Below, piece by piece: positions 54,829-63,328 of a stretch of DNA of 64,000 bases (the first letter of the stretch is position 1; each line of letters opens with the position of its first letter). Location of the stretch: positions 248,001 through 312,000 of the forward strand of contig WLWT01000002.1 in assembly GCA_012103455.1 (NCBI GenBank). The letters run 5' to 3'. The notes beneath the pieces are model-generated. The model was not told the DNA's origin, did not search any database, and saw only the letters and a list, made by a program, of their open reading frames with translations. Source of the DNA: Gammaproteobacteria bacterium (lineage in GTDB: Bacteria; Pseudomonadota; Gammaproteobacteria; HK1). The translations under genes and the position numbers were made by a program.

Positions 54829-55032
54829 GCAAACGCAGGGATTGGGGAAAAATGCGCGGATCAGCGGATGGTAGCTCCGTCCCGGGGTCAGGGCGGTGGC
54901 GCTGTATCCCCCGGCGCATCCGGGTGCGTACAACCCATGGCCGATTGGTATGGCCGATCGCCATGGCCGACTGGCGGCGAAACCGGTGGTATTCACCGAT
55001 CCTGCTTGTTGCTTCGGCTGCTATGGGCAGGC

Positions 55033-55576
55033 CTATACTAAATAATCGAGTGCTATCGCAGCCGGTATTTCTACTTTGGCTAAGGCCAGTTCGTCGGCGC
55101 GGGTTTTTCTTTGGTTGATGATGAATAGGGCCGTGCCTGCCGCCCCCGCCGCGCGGGCGAGACGGTAGCCGGAAAACACTATAAGCGAGGAGCCGATCAC
55201 GAGTAGAGCGTCACATTGCGCTAAACACCGCCGCGCGTGTTCCACCCGCTGCCGGGGCACGTTTTCGCCGAACAACACCACATCGGGTTTGAGGATGCCG
55301 CCGCACCGCGCGCAGTCCTTGATGCGAAAGCCTGCGTAATCGATCTCTTTCAGGGCGGTCTCTTTCAGGGCGGTCTCTTCCAGACCGGCGTCACCGTCAG
55401 GTGCCGCCCGCCAGCGCCGCGAGGACTTAAGCCCCAAAGAGGTGAGCCATGACGGATTGAGGGCCGCCAATTCCTCTTGCAATGCCGCACGGGAAATGCG
55501 GATACCGTAATCCAGGCAAATCACCTCGTCCAGGCGGCCATGTAGATCGACAACGTTTTGTGCTCCCGCCGCGGGC
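55033..55576 (-). pseudogene. Sir2 family deacetylase, 5' end removed by IS
   Basis: The last two thirds of a sirtuin remain: AGAQNVVDLHGRLDEVICLD next to the element, CARCGGILKPDVVLFGENVP and LLVIGSSLIVFSGYRLA. The NAD-binding N-terminal part is missing, cut by the ISKra4 element at 55577. One zinc-binding Cys of the first pair is replaced (CLDYG where the family has CLDCG), and a 15-bp tandem duplication (55344-55373) repeats ALKET in frame. Not functional. Confidence 0.85.
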
Positions 55577-56966
55577 GCTGCCTCTAAATAATGTACTTTC
55601 TAAACCCAAGCCTCAATGCCGCACTGATTGATGCGCTCCCAAAATTGTTGCCATCGACCTTGGGTCAGCACTAACGCGCGCAGGCTCAATACTGTCTTCA
55701 AGCCTTTCTCTTTCCATCTCATCCCCGAACGACACAATCGCTGCTTTATCAGCGTTTTACAGGCCGCTTCCGTGACTCCAGAACCGATTGGAAATTGCTT
55801 CTCACGATACCCCGCATAGTCCATCATGGGCCGCTGATGGGTGAAGTATCGGATGGCGTCTTTGACTTTGTCTTTAGTCTCTTTTGTTAGGTGTTTACGG
55901 CCTACTCTTTTCAACTCAGTGAGCACTTTCTGTGCACCATTGCTGTCATGTTCGAGTCTGTGGCATTGCTCGTTTAACCAAGCTTTTCGTTTTGACTTTC
56001 CTGTCTTTTCCGGATGGGCCCCATTAGCCGCCCGCGCCAAATACTCTGTGGCATGATGGAAGTCCAAAATCTGATACTGCGTCAGGGGCGTTAACAGCGA
56101 CCAGTTATCGCTCGCGCCATCGGCAATGCCCACTCGAGTGGCCTCGGGGTAGAGCGACTTGACGTGTTCGGCTTCTGCAATAAACCGCTGTTTGAATGAC
56201 GCCTTGCCATACTCTGGAGAGGCGCCCAGATAAATGCTATGGAGTCGCTGCCCCTGACCGTCATACAATGATATACAACCGGCCATCGCTTCTCGCCGAG
56301 CACCGTCGCGCATTAACACCCTCCCACCCTCTAGGCTCAGGCTCACGACTTCTACTTCCTCATCGAACTGTGGTGTCTGATAGCTCCATGCCTCCTCCTT
56401 GGCTTGGGCAATCGCACCCACTCGCTCGGTGACTTTCTGTAAATAGTTCACTGAAACCGTGCAGCCATGATTATCCGCAAGGTCATGGCGAGTTTCATTG
56501 GCGTTCAACCGGGCATATTTGCTTGACAATAGCTTGGCCATGCGCGGGGTTGCGCTTTGGATGACCCGTGCTGAGGCTTCCAATGGACAGTCAATACGAC
56601 CGCCCCTAGAGGTTTGGTACACAGGGCGGACAACATCCACAGGTCCGTAGGGCGAATAATACGTTTTGTTGCTCTGCGTGCGCGAAGTCAGTTTTATACC
56701 GCCCACCTCGATTGGGCTTGCATCGGTATCAAAACGATGAAGGGCTTGGGCTGTCGCACAGCAACCCAGTGGGTTACTCATTGATAGAATCGTGCTTTCC
56801 ATATCTAGCAATGAGCCGGTTAACTCCATCTGTACTTCAAACTTAATACGATTGCCTGAGCGTGAAATGATTTGGACCGATGACGGGGAAGACATTGGGA
56901 GCGCCCTACAAAGCCTATAACAGGGCTAGACTGGCTAATAACGCTACATTGTGTCAAGGCACCACC
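55577..56966 (-). mobile_element. ISKra4-family element, copy 2
   Basis: About 1.39 kb with imperfect inverted ends near GCTGCCTCTAAATAATGTA and GGTGCCTTGACACAATGTA (complement), diverged from copy 1 but of the same length and family. No target duplication is evident. It truncates the sirtuin gene. Confidence 0.8.
55600..56895 (-). CDS. ISKra4-family transposase
   Basis: A 431-residue intact frame. A zinc/HTH-like N-terminal part (HRFDTDASPIEVGGIKLTSR) is followed by the core with ADGASDNWSLL, LDFHHATEYLARAANGAHPE and the C-terminal FPIGSGVTEAACKTLIKQRL. The last motif is shared with copy 1 at 48473, whose frames are broken. Intact, possibly active. Confidence 0.9.
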   Translation of the reverse strand: MSSPSSVQIISRSGNRIKFEVQMELTGSLLDMESTILSMSNPLGCCATAQALHRFDTDASPIEVGGIKLTSRTQSNKTYYSPYGPVDVVRPVYQTSRGGRIDCPLEASARVIQSATPRMAKLLSSKYARLNANETRHDLADNHGCTVSVNYLQKVTERVGAIAQAKEEAWSYQTPQFDEEVEVVSLSLEGGRVLMRDGARREAMAGCISLYDGQGQRLHSIYLGASPEYGKASFKQRFIAEAEHVKSLYPEATRVGIADGASDNWSLLTPLTQYQILDFHHATEYLARAANGAHPEKTGKSKRKAWLNEQCHRLEHDSNGAQKVLTELKRVGRKHLTKETKDKVKDAIRYFTHQRPMMDYAGYREKQFPIGSGVTEAACKTLIKQRLCRSGMRWKEKGLKTVLSLRALVLTQGRWQQFWERINQCGIEAWV

Positions 56967-57116
56967 TGAAGCCATGCCGCGCTTCTACAAGATCCGGCAA
57001 TACGCGGCATTTGTCCGTATTGCAACGCGAAAGCCACGCTGGGCAAGCTCAGCGAAGAGACGCAGCTTGGGCACTATTCGATACAAACAGGGCGAGTTTA
57101 CGTCGTATGGGTTAGC
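56967..57116. other. Short region with a zinc-ribbon-like peptide
   Basis: The plus strand can be read AIRGICPYCNAKATLGKLSE, then TQLGHYSIQTGRVYV to a TGA at 57117. It resembles part of a small zinc-ribbon protein but has no start codon. Left over between the ISKra4 and IS5 remnants. Confidence 0.35.
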
Positions 57117-57560
57117 TGAATGCTCAAGGTTATAAAGCTCGGGAAAGTCAAATAGTAGATGCCGGTTTGGTTGCTGTACCCAAGCAAAGAAATTCTCGTG
57201 CTAAGAACGAAGCGAGCAAAGCTGGGGAAATACCTCAACGTTTTAAGAATAATCCCAACGTAGGCAGACCAAAGGATATGGAGGCCCGTTGGGCAAAGAA
57301 AAGTGAAGAAACGCATTTTGGCTATAACCATCATGCGAGGACCTGCTAAAAACCTACTGCGCGACGCTATGGCTGCGTTGCACGGTGCTCGCAATCCTTA
57401 TGTATTCCCATACACTGCGGTTCCTGCGCTCCGTGCGCCTTGCCCTAACGCCGCTCGCTACGGTTTTTAGCAGGTCCCCATGTGGCGGTAAATAATGCGC
57501 ACACATTGATCCGTGAGTATGAAGTGAGCTTTGCTGAAGTTCACGATTCACCGGTCTTTA
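57117..57560 (+). pseudogene. IS5-family transposase fragment split by a miniature element
   Basis: The part before the insertion reads ARESQIVDAGLVAVPKQRNS and RPKDMEARWAKKSEETHFGY; the part after reads HVAVNNAHTLIREYEVSF followed by AEVHDSPVF. Removing the 143-bp insert and one CATG joins them in frame, as in IS5 transposases (GYKNHV...LIRxYxVTDAxVHDSQVF). Both ends are lost; the right end stops at a 140-bp element end near 57561. Confidence 0.82.
57336..57478 (+). mobile_element. 143-bp miniature element, second family
   Basis: Inverted ends GGACCTGCTAAAAACC and its complement, with a 4-bp target duplication CATG (57332-57335, 57479-57482). The interior ATACACTGCGGTT and the following GC-rich stretch match the interior of the 140-bp family, although the ends differ. 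Inserted in the IS5 transposase. Confidence 0.85.
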
Positions 57561-57580
57561 GGGCGCCTCTAAAAATAGTT
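57561..57580 (+). mobile_element. 140-bp element terminal remnant
   Basis: GGGCGCCTCTAAAAATAGT matches the first 19 bases of copies B and C, then diverges. It is a truncated end with nothing else of the element left. Confidence 0.6.
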
Positions 57581-57692
57581 TGGTGACTGAAGAGGTTGAA
57601 ACTTCGGCGGCAGCTTGCAGCTAGTTATACTTGTTCGTAACCTTGCCCATGAAGTTCATTTAGCTGCACATATTCTCGATGTGCAGCATTCA

Positions 57693-58976
57693 TCAGAAAT
57701 GCGATGTGATCAACTGACTAGGCAGCCATAGCGCCAGCATCGGGAACATCAGCACGATAATCAACACGGCCGTATCCGATATGCAAAACGGGAAGGAACC
57801 GCGGATAACCTGGGTCACCGGCAATCCCGTAACACCGCTAACAGCGAACAAATTCAGTCCAACTGGTGGTATGACGCTACCGATCTCAATGCAAAGCGCC
57901 GTCAGAATGCCCAGATGAACCGGATCCACCCCCAGCGATAGCGCCACCGGAAAATAGATAGGCACGGTGAGCACCAAAATGGCAGCGCCGCTCAGCCACA
58001 TGGACAGCACCAACAAAGTGGCCATCAAGGCGAAGAGAAATGCGGTCTTCGAAAGCCCTAACGAACCAGCCCAAGCGGCGATTTCCTGCGGCCAGCCCAT
58101 ATTGGCGAGAAAGAACTGGAATACACCCACGCAACCGAGCAGAAAGAACACCACTGCCGTCAGATTCAAGGTTCGGCGGGTCACGCCGATCAGCTCTTTC
58201 CAAAACGGCCGCCCCTTGAAGAACACGCCGTAGGACAAGGCATAACACGCGGCGGCAGCGCCGGCTTCGGTGGGCGTGAATACACCCCCGTAAAGACCAC
58301 CCAAAACCAGCACTGGCATCAGCAAAGCCGGCAACGCCCGCAAAAATGCCGTGCCACATTTGCGCAGTTCAAAAGTACCGGCGGGTAATCTAACGATGAA
58401 CACGGAAACAGAAACGATGATGACGGCATCGCTAATAGCCAACATGATGCCCGGAACCACCCCGGCGAAGAATAAATCGACGATAGAGATCTCGGTGATG
58501 ACACCGAATAAAATCAGGGTGATACTCGGTGGGATGAGCAATGCGATACCACCGGCTGATGCAATAACACCGGCGGCCATCCATTTGGGATACCCCCGCT
58601 TGATCATTTCCGGGTAAGCAATAACGCTCATGGCAGCCGCCATGGCGGTTGACGAACCTGATATCGCACCGAATAAAACCGCCGCGATTAAGGTGGCATA
58701 AGCAAAACCGCCCGGCACCCAACCGATCAACGCATCGGCGAAATCAAATAGTCCGCGCACTAAACCCGTCTTTTCCATCAAAAAACCGGCATAGATAAAA
58801 AACGGGATGGCGACCAGCGTGTACTTGCTGATGAAGTTAAAAAACGCTTCGTACAGGGTGCCGAAAGTCAGAAAGTCGTCAAACAACACCATGATCGCCG
58901 TGGAACCGGCCAGGGCGATGCCGATCGGCACTGCGATAAATAGCAATATGAAGAGAACAAGAGCTAGCTGGACCAT
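57693..58976 (-). CDS. dctM: TRAP transporter large permease DctM
   Basis: A 427-residue integral membrane subunit with about twelve hydrophobic helices. It begins LALVLFILLFIAVPIGIALA and has FGAISGSSTAMAAAMSVIAYPEM, the conserved GxxSGSS region, and IALLIPPSITLILFGVI. It forms the Na+-coupled translocation channel with DctQ. It follows dctQ by 16 bases. The substrate is unknown. Confidence 0.93.
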   Translation of the reverse strand: MVQLALVLFILLFIAVPIGIALAGSTAIMVLFDDFLTFGTLYEAFFNFISKYTLVAIPFFIYAGFLMEKTGLVRGLFDFADALIGWVPGGFAYATLIAAVLFGAISGSSTAMAAAMSVIAYPEMIKRGYPKWMAAGVIASAGGIALLIPPSITLILFGVITEISIVDLFFAGVVPGIMLAISDAVIIVSVSVFIVRLPAGTFELRKCGTAFLRALPALLMPVLVLGGLYGGVFTPTEAGAAAACYALSYGVFFKGRPFWKELIGVTRRTLNLTAVVFFLLGCVGVFQFFLANMGWPQEIAAWAGSLGLSKTAFLFALMATLLVLSMWLSGAAILVLTVPIYFPVALSLGVDPVHLGILTALCIEIGSVIPPVGLNLFAVSGVTGLPVTQVIRGSFPFCISDTAVLIIVLMFPMLALWLPSQLITSHF

Positions 58977-58992
58977 CGAAGCGCGGGGCTCT

Positions 58993-59544
58993 CTAAACGT
59001 CTGTGGTTAGTTCAATCTCACCGCCTAGATATTCTTTGCGGGCGAACGCGATGATGTCCTCTAGCAACTGCAACAACGCGATCAAAGCCATCAACAGAAA
59101 ACCAAACATCAAGATGAGATAAAAAGGCCAAAGTGGGATGAGAAGACTGTAGGTCATCAAATCCCGCTCGAAAGCGTAACTGAGGGTGGACCAGCCCGTT
59201 ATGCCGATGGCGCCGCAAAACACCATGACAATGACCGAGGCGATGATTTTGAGAAATCCAACGATTTTATAGTGACCGCGTGCATGAAGTAATTGAATGA
59301 TGGCGTTCATCACCAGATGGCTACGCCGAAGCTGGGTCACCGCGAAGTAGATTGAGACCGTCGCGATCATGCCGACGATAATGGCGTCCTGCCCCCATTC
59401 GAAAACCACGTCGAAGATATAGCGGCGTACTATCTCAAGCAGCGCGAACAGCGTCAGTATCAACAACATAACCGCAGCGATCGTCCCGAGTACGGAATCG
59501 ATCAGTTCTTTTACGCGCCGCGAAAATGCAAGAAACGCATCCAA
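58993..59544 (-). CDS. dctQ: TRAP transporter small permease DctQ
   Basis: About 183 residues with four hydrophobic helices (VLGTIAAVMLLILTLFALLEIVRR at the start, IIASVIVMVFCGAIGI in the middle). I chose the TTG at 59544: GGAGGG lies 6 bases upstream, and the region before it (to 59688) is made of non-family sequence and the inserted miniature element. The element lies between this gene and the gene for the binding protein. Confidence 0.85.
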   Translation of the reverse strand: MDAFLAFSRRVKELIDSVLGTIAAVMLLILTLFALLEIVRRYIFDVVFEWGQDAIIVGMIATVSIYFAVTQLRRSHLVMNAIIQLLHARGHYKIVGFLKIIASVIVMVFCGAIGITGWSTLSYAFERDLMTYSLLIPLWPFYLILMFGFLLMALIALLQLLEDIIAFARKEYLGGEIELTTDV

Positions 59545-59618
59545 TGTACACCCTCCCGCAAGCCACCGGGCAAACAGGGGCCGCCACTTAAGTGACAGCC
59601 CCTGCTTGTCCGTATCCA

Positions 59619-59758
59619 GGGCACCTCTAAAAATGCACTTTTTCCGCGATTGCGGCGTCAGCGCCGTGCTCGAATCCTCAGGTATCACCTATACACTGCG
59701 GTTGTGCGCGCGGTGCTTCCTTGCACTCACGAAACAATTACTATTTTTAGAGGTGCCC
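59619..59758 (-). mobile_element. 140-bp miniature element, copy E
   Basis: Complete copy with a perfect 4-bp target duplication TCCA (59615-59618, 59759-59762). It lies between dctP and dctQ, inside what is normally one transcription unit. Confidence 0.95.
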
Positions 59759-59781
59759 TCCAGACGTTCTACCCGGCGGCG

Positions 59782-60930
59782 TTACTTGCGGTTTTTCGCC
59801 TTGTACAGCGCGGCGCCTTTACCGTAGCGGGTAAAGTACTCCTCATAGTCCGCGCAATTGGTTTTCTCAAGCGCGTGAGAGCCGGGCGGATTCGCTTCAA
59901 CCAGGGCGGCGGCTTCCTGGGTGAACTGATCGACCAGCGTATCGCCGTAGTCATTCACCTTGCCCTTGATCCAGGCGTTAGTGGCGCCACCCTCGGCCTT
60001 CTGGATGACGGCGGCTTCCTCTTGGTTCATGACATAGATGCCCGGTGCGCTTTTGTCTTCAGTGACGAATTTCGCCAGGGTGCGCTTGTCGTTGCAGTAG
60101 TTGATGGCGCGCTGGAACGGCATGAAGTCGTTCTTGATGAGATCGGTCAGGATATCGCGCTGCTCTTGCGACAGCTTGTTCCACCAGCGGTTTGATGCAC
60201 CGAACCAATAGTAATCACCGACAATACCGTTCAAGCCAGCAACGGTGAAATAAGGCGCTTGCTCCTTGGTGACGTTAAAACCGCCTAGAGAGGTGAGAAG
60301 ACCGTCGATGACACCGGTTTGCAAAGCCGGCGGCACGTCGCCAAACGCCATCGACTGCGGGTTAGCGCCAAGAGCACTCAACAACGCATTTTCCGCCGGC
60401 CCCATGGAGCGCATCTTCTTGCCAGCGAAATCGGCGGGCGAAATCAAACGGCTCTTCACCGCGCCGGCGCCCATGTACATGCTCAAGTGACCGGCACCGA
60501 AAATGGTGATGTCGTGGGTTTTGTCGAAATGGGCCGCCACGTCACTGAAGGTCTTGGTCGAATCAACCCCGTCTATAGCGCCTACCGTGGACAGTTTGCC
60601 GGCGCCCAAAAGCACGTTAGCCAGCGGTTCGATACTGGCGGTCTTGCCGAACTGGCCGGTGATCATCTCAAGGTTGCCCTGGGTCATCGCCTTCACACCT
60701 TGCGGAATGGTGTAAAGAGACTTGGCCCAGTAGATCTGCACCTTGCTGCCTGGAATTCTCTTCTCCACCTGCTCGGCGAAGTAGACTTCCGCGATGGCGG
60801 CGGGATGCGGCGGGCCGGTGTGATCCGAAGCCCAGCGAAGTTTGACAGGGTCTACGGCGGCAGCGATGCCGGTAGCCGCGAGGAATCCAGCGCCGACAGC
60901 GGCGGCGGTAAAAGTTTGGAACCGTAACAC
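59782..60930 (-). CDS. dctP: TRAP transporter substrate-binding protein DctP
   Basis: A 382-residue periplasmic solute receptor. A signal peptide is visible (FTAAAVGAGFLAATGIAAA). The mature domain begins VKLRWASDHTGPPHPAAIAE and contains MRSMGPAENALLSALGANP, in which the conserved Arg binds the ligand carboxylate. DctP proteins bind C4-dicarboxylates or other organic acids. It is the first gene of the operon; the miniature element at 59619 separates it from dctQ. Confidence 0.93.
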   Translation of the reverse strand: MLRFQTFTAAAVGAGFLAATGIAAAVDPVKLRWASDHTGPPHPAAIAEVYFAEQVEKRIPGSKVQIYWAKSLYTIPQGVKAMTQGNLEMITGQFGKTASIEPLANVLLGAGKLSTVGAIDGVDSTKTFSDVAAHFDKTHDITIFGAGHLSMYMGAGAVKSRLISPADFAGKKMRSMGPAENALLSALGANPQSMAFGDVPPALQTGVIDGLLTSLGGFNVTKEQAPYFTVAGLNGIVGDYYWFGASNRWWNKLSQEQRDILTDLIKNDFMPFQRAINYCNDKRTLAKFVTEDKSAPGIYVMNQEEAAVIQKAEGGATNAWIKGKVNDYGDTLVDQFTQEAAALVEANPPGSHALEKTNCADYEEYFTRYGKGAALYKAKNRK

Positions 60931-61153
60931 GTCGTCCTCCCGATATGAGTTTGGTCTTTGAGGTCTACATCTTCAGTTGATGCTGGTTCGCGCGCTACGG
61001 TATCAAAGACGTAGGCGGCGCGAAACCGTGACCGTAAACTAAATGCTGGAGTATGGATGGACGGGCCATTGCCTTCACATTGCGCATTGCGCCTGGTTGC
61101 GGCGAATATGTGTGTTCCCACTTTTGCCACCGCCTATCACTCTGCCCAAACAT

Positions 61154-61846
61154 TCAATACCTCAAGCATTTGCCACTACCGTCATCGGCAGCATGCCAAA
61201 ACGCGGATGGCTGTTCCGGCCCAATGCCGCTATTGATGGCAGGCGTGATCACTTCGGCGCTCCCGGTACTTGGCTGATTGATGGCGAAGAAGCATTGCGC
61301 GAGACGATGGATGACGCCACCCGGATTGTGCCGCGCGAACAGGAGCCGTGCGGGCATCGACCTCGTGAGTGATGGTGAGCAGCGGCGTAAAAACATATGT
61401 GGTACACCCCACCGCGCATAGGTCCGGCTTTGACTATGCAACGCTCGGAGAGAAAACCACCCGCGGCGGCCGCCAGACCGTGATGGTAGGCCGGTGCGTG
61501 GGCCCTATAGAACACTAAGGGCCCGAGAACACCAAGGGCCCGTTGTCGGTTGAGGATCTACGCTTCGCGGCGGCTGATGCCAACCGTCCGGTGAAAATCA
61601 TCCTGCCTGGTCCCATGACGGTGGCGGATTCCGTGCACGACGCTTATCACCACACCGAAAAAACAATGGCCACAACGAAAAAACAATGGCCACGACGAAA
61701 AAACAATGGCATTTGCGTGGGCGGACGCGATCAATGTTGAGGCAAAAGCGCTGGCTGATGCCGGTGCCGCCGTCGTTCAGTTCGACGAACCCGTCTTCTC
61801 ACGCTGCCCTGCAAAAGTGGCCGGCTGGGGCATTGCAGCCTTGGAT
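61154..61846 (+). pseudogene. Cobalamin-independent methionine synthase-like gene, broken
   Basis: Successive frames read FATTVIGSMPKRGWLFRPNA, WLIDGEEALRETMDDATRIV, then AGIDLVSDGEQRRKN, TLGEKTTRGGRQTVMVG, SVEDLRFAAADANRPVKIIL and EAKALADAGAAVVQFDEPVF. This is the N-terminal two thirds of a MetE-C-like (B12-independent methionine synthase II family) protein. Two duplications break it (17-bp at 61509-61542; 20-bp, three copies, at 61656-61710), and the IS630 element at 61848 removes the rest. Confidence 0.82.
61509..61710. repeat. Two short tandem duplications in the methionine-synthase-like gene
   Basis: A 17-bp unit (AGAACACTAAGGGCCCG, then AGAACACCAAGGGCCCG) at 61509-61542, and about 20-bp units starting CGAAAAAACAATGGCCAC, three copies, at 61656-61710. 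Confidence 0.9.
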
Positions 61847-61847
61847 A

Positions 61848-62960
61848 TACCCATCACACTTCAAGATGCGAACATCGGTGCATTAATAATTTGAAACTTA
61901 TCAGTGATTCTTTTTCTCAATAAAGCCTTTCGTCTTCCAATGCGCTTGAAAAAATTCAAAGAGGCTTCCCGAAAATCTACAAACTTCTCATAGTACCGAT
62001 TATAAGTAACCGCTTCATGCATCATCTTCCAAAGTCGTTCAATTGGATTTAAATTCGGTGAATAGGGCGGCAAATAGTGTAATTTAATGTTTGAGTCCTT
62101 GGCATAAGACTGAACGTCTTTGCTCTTATGATAAGCCGCATTATCCCAAATTACATGAATTTCTTTCTCTGGTGCATGCCGTTTGCGTAGAGATTTTAGA
62201 AAAGATTTAATGGTTTGCGCATTCACTCGCTCAACTTCAGTGTGGATTATTTTGTGACCCTCCAAAGATACAGCACCAATGAAATTCAATCGTGTTTGAC
62301 GAGCCGTTGTGGCAATACTTTTTCGAGTGCCTCTTAAAATCCATCCATAAGCCAACCGCGTTTGATACTGCGGATGAAAACTGTCCGAGAAATAGATTAA
62401 ACCCTTGTTTTTAGGGTCTTTCGAAAGATGTTCATAGTCTTTGACAAACGCTTTTTGCGCCTGTGCGTTTGCTTTCGCTGGAACTGCATCAGGCTTCTTA
62501 TGGCAGAAATTATTGCGATGCAGCCATTTTGTCATGCCGCTTATACTGTAAAGCTTACCAACATTCAACTTCACATAAGTGCAAATGTCCTTAACATAAG
62601 GATAAGTCATTCCTTCTAGGTGTTTAACGAGCTTTGCTGTTTCATTCTCGTCTCAATCACTTTTGCTGCCTCCGTTTTCGGGCTTCAGCTTAGCTTTAGA
62701 AAAGTAATCATCGACATGGCGTCTAATAGTCTCATCATCTAAAAGCAAAATCCTGGAAATTTCTGAATAACTATAACCCTCATCAAAAGCTAAAACCGCT
62801 TTTATACGGTCTCGAATACGCCCATCTCTCTCTTTACGATGAGATTTTATGAGTTCATCGCGCTCGCTCGGTGTTAAATGATTGTTCATAAGCTTATTTT
62901 GACCATAATCAGCTAGCTAATATAAGTATTCTAGATTCGCATGTTCAATGGCGATTGGTA
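61848..62960 (-). mobile_element. IS630-family insertion sequence
   Basis: About 1.11 kb with inverted ends TATACCCATCACACTTC and (complement) TATACCAATCGCCATTG and a TA target duplication (61846-61847, 62961-62962). It carries one transposase frame with an in-frame stop. A truncated copy lies at 32021-32226. Confidence 0.9.
61861..62889 (-). pseudogene. IS630 transposase with one in-frame stop
   Basis: The N-terminal helix-turn-helix part starts at ATG 62889 (MNNHLTPSERDELIKSHRKE) and stops at TGA 62653-62655. The same frame continues with NETAKLVKHLEGMTYPYVKD and the DDE part: YFSDSFHPQYQ, VIWDNAAYHKSKDV, LPPYSPNLNPIERLW. A CGA-to-TGA change is likely. Shorter products might still be made from ATG 62610, but the DNA-binding part would be missing. 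Confidence 0.88.
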
Positions 62961-62968
62961 TAGGTCAT

Positions 62969-63109
62969 CACTGCTGTCCCATAGAGCATACTAACTCTTT
63001 GAAATTCCTGGAAAAACTGTTTTATGTCTCAAACACGACGCCATAGTCAATTTTTTATGTAAATCAATGGGTTATACGCTGTGTTTAACTATTTTGTGGG
63101 ACAGCAGTG
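62969..63109 (+). mobile_element. 141-bp deletion derivative of the IS4-family element
   Basis: Ends CACTGCTGTCCCATA and (complement) CACTGCTGTCCCACAAAA match the IS4 copy at 38635. Flanking 9-mers are ATAGGTCAT and CTAGGTCAT (one mismatch), the same place in the 140-bp element as in copy C. It has no coding capacity. Confidence 0.88.
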
Positions 63110-63183
63110 CTAGGTCATACATGAGGATCCGAGCACGGCGCTGACGCCGCCATCGCGGAAAAAGTGCATGCTCAGAGGGGCCC
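63110..63183 (+). mobile_element. 140-bp miniature element, right half (copy F)
   Basis: Matches the right half of the 140-bp family from the central AGGTCAT to a decayed end (CAGAGGGGCCC). The left half is missing; TAGGTCAT next to the IS630 end is its last trace, so IS630 was inserted there or recombination removed the rest. Confidence 0.82.
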
Positions 63184-63328
63184 TGAAGAAATGGTGACTT
63201 GCAAGGTAACCGTTGCATGACTGCGTTTGACTATGTCCGCACGGCTCATAATGGATATTCATCGCTTGATCAATGAGACCAGATTATAACTCGACTACCG
63301 ATAGATGAATACATTATATTAAGAGCGC
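63184..63328 (-). mobile_element. ISKra4-family element, left-end fragment
   Basis: About 145 bases matching the left end of the ISKra4 copy at 48395-48543 (reverse orientation), including the terminal GCGCTCTTAA and the transposase start. Its terminal repeat ends the adjacent secreted protein gene. Confidence 0.85.

Noticed and set aside
32265..62889. TGA recoded as an amino acid
   Set aside because: TGA serves as the natural stop in intact genes, for example the ATPase gene (33906) and pspB; the in-frame TGAs are confined to mobile and decayed genes.
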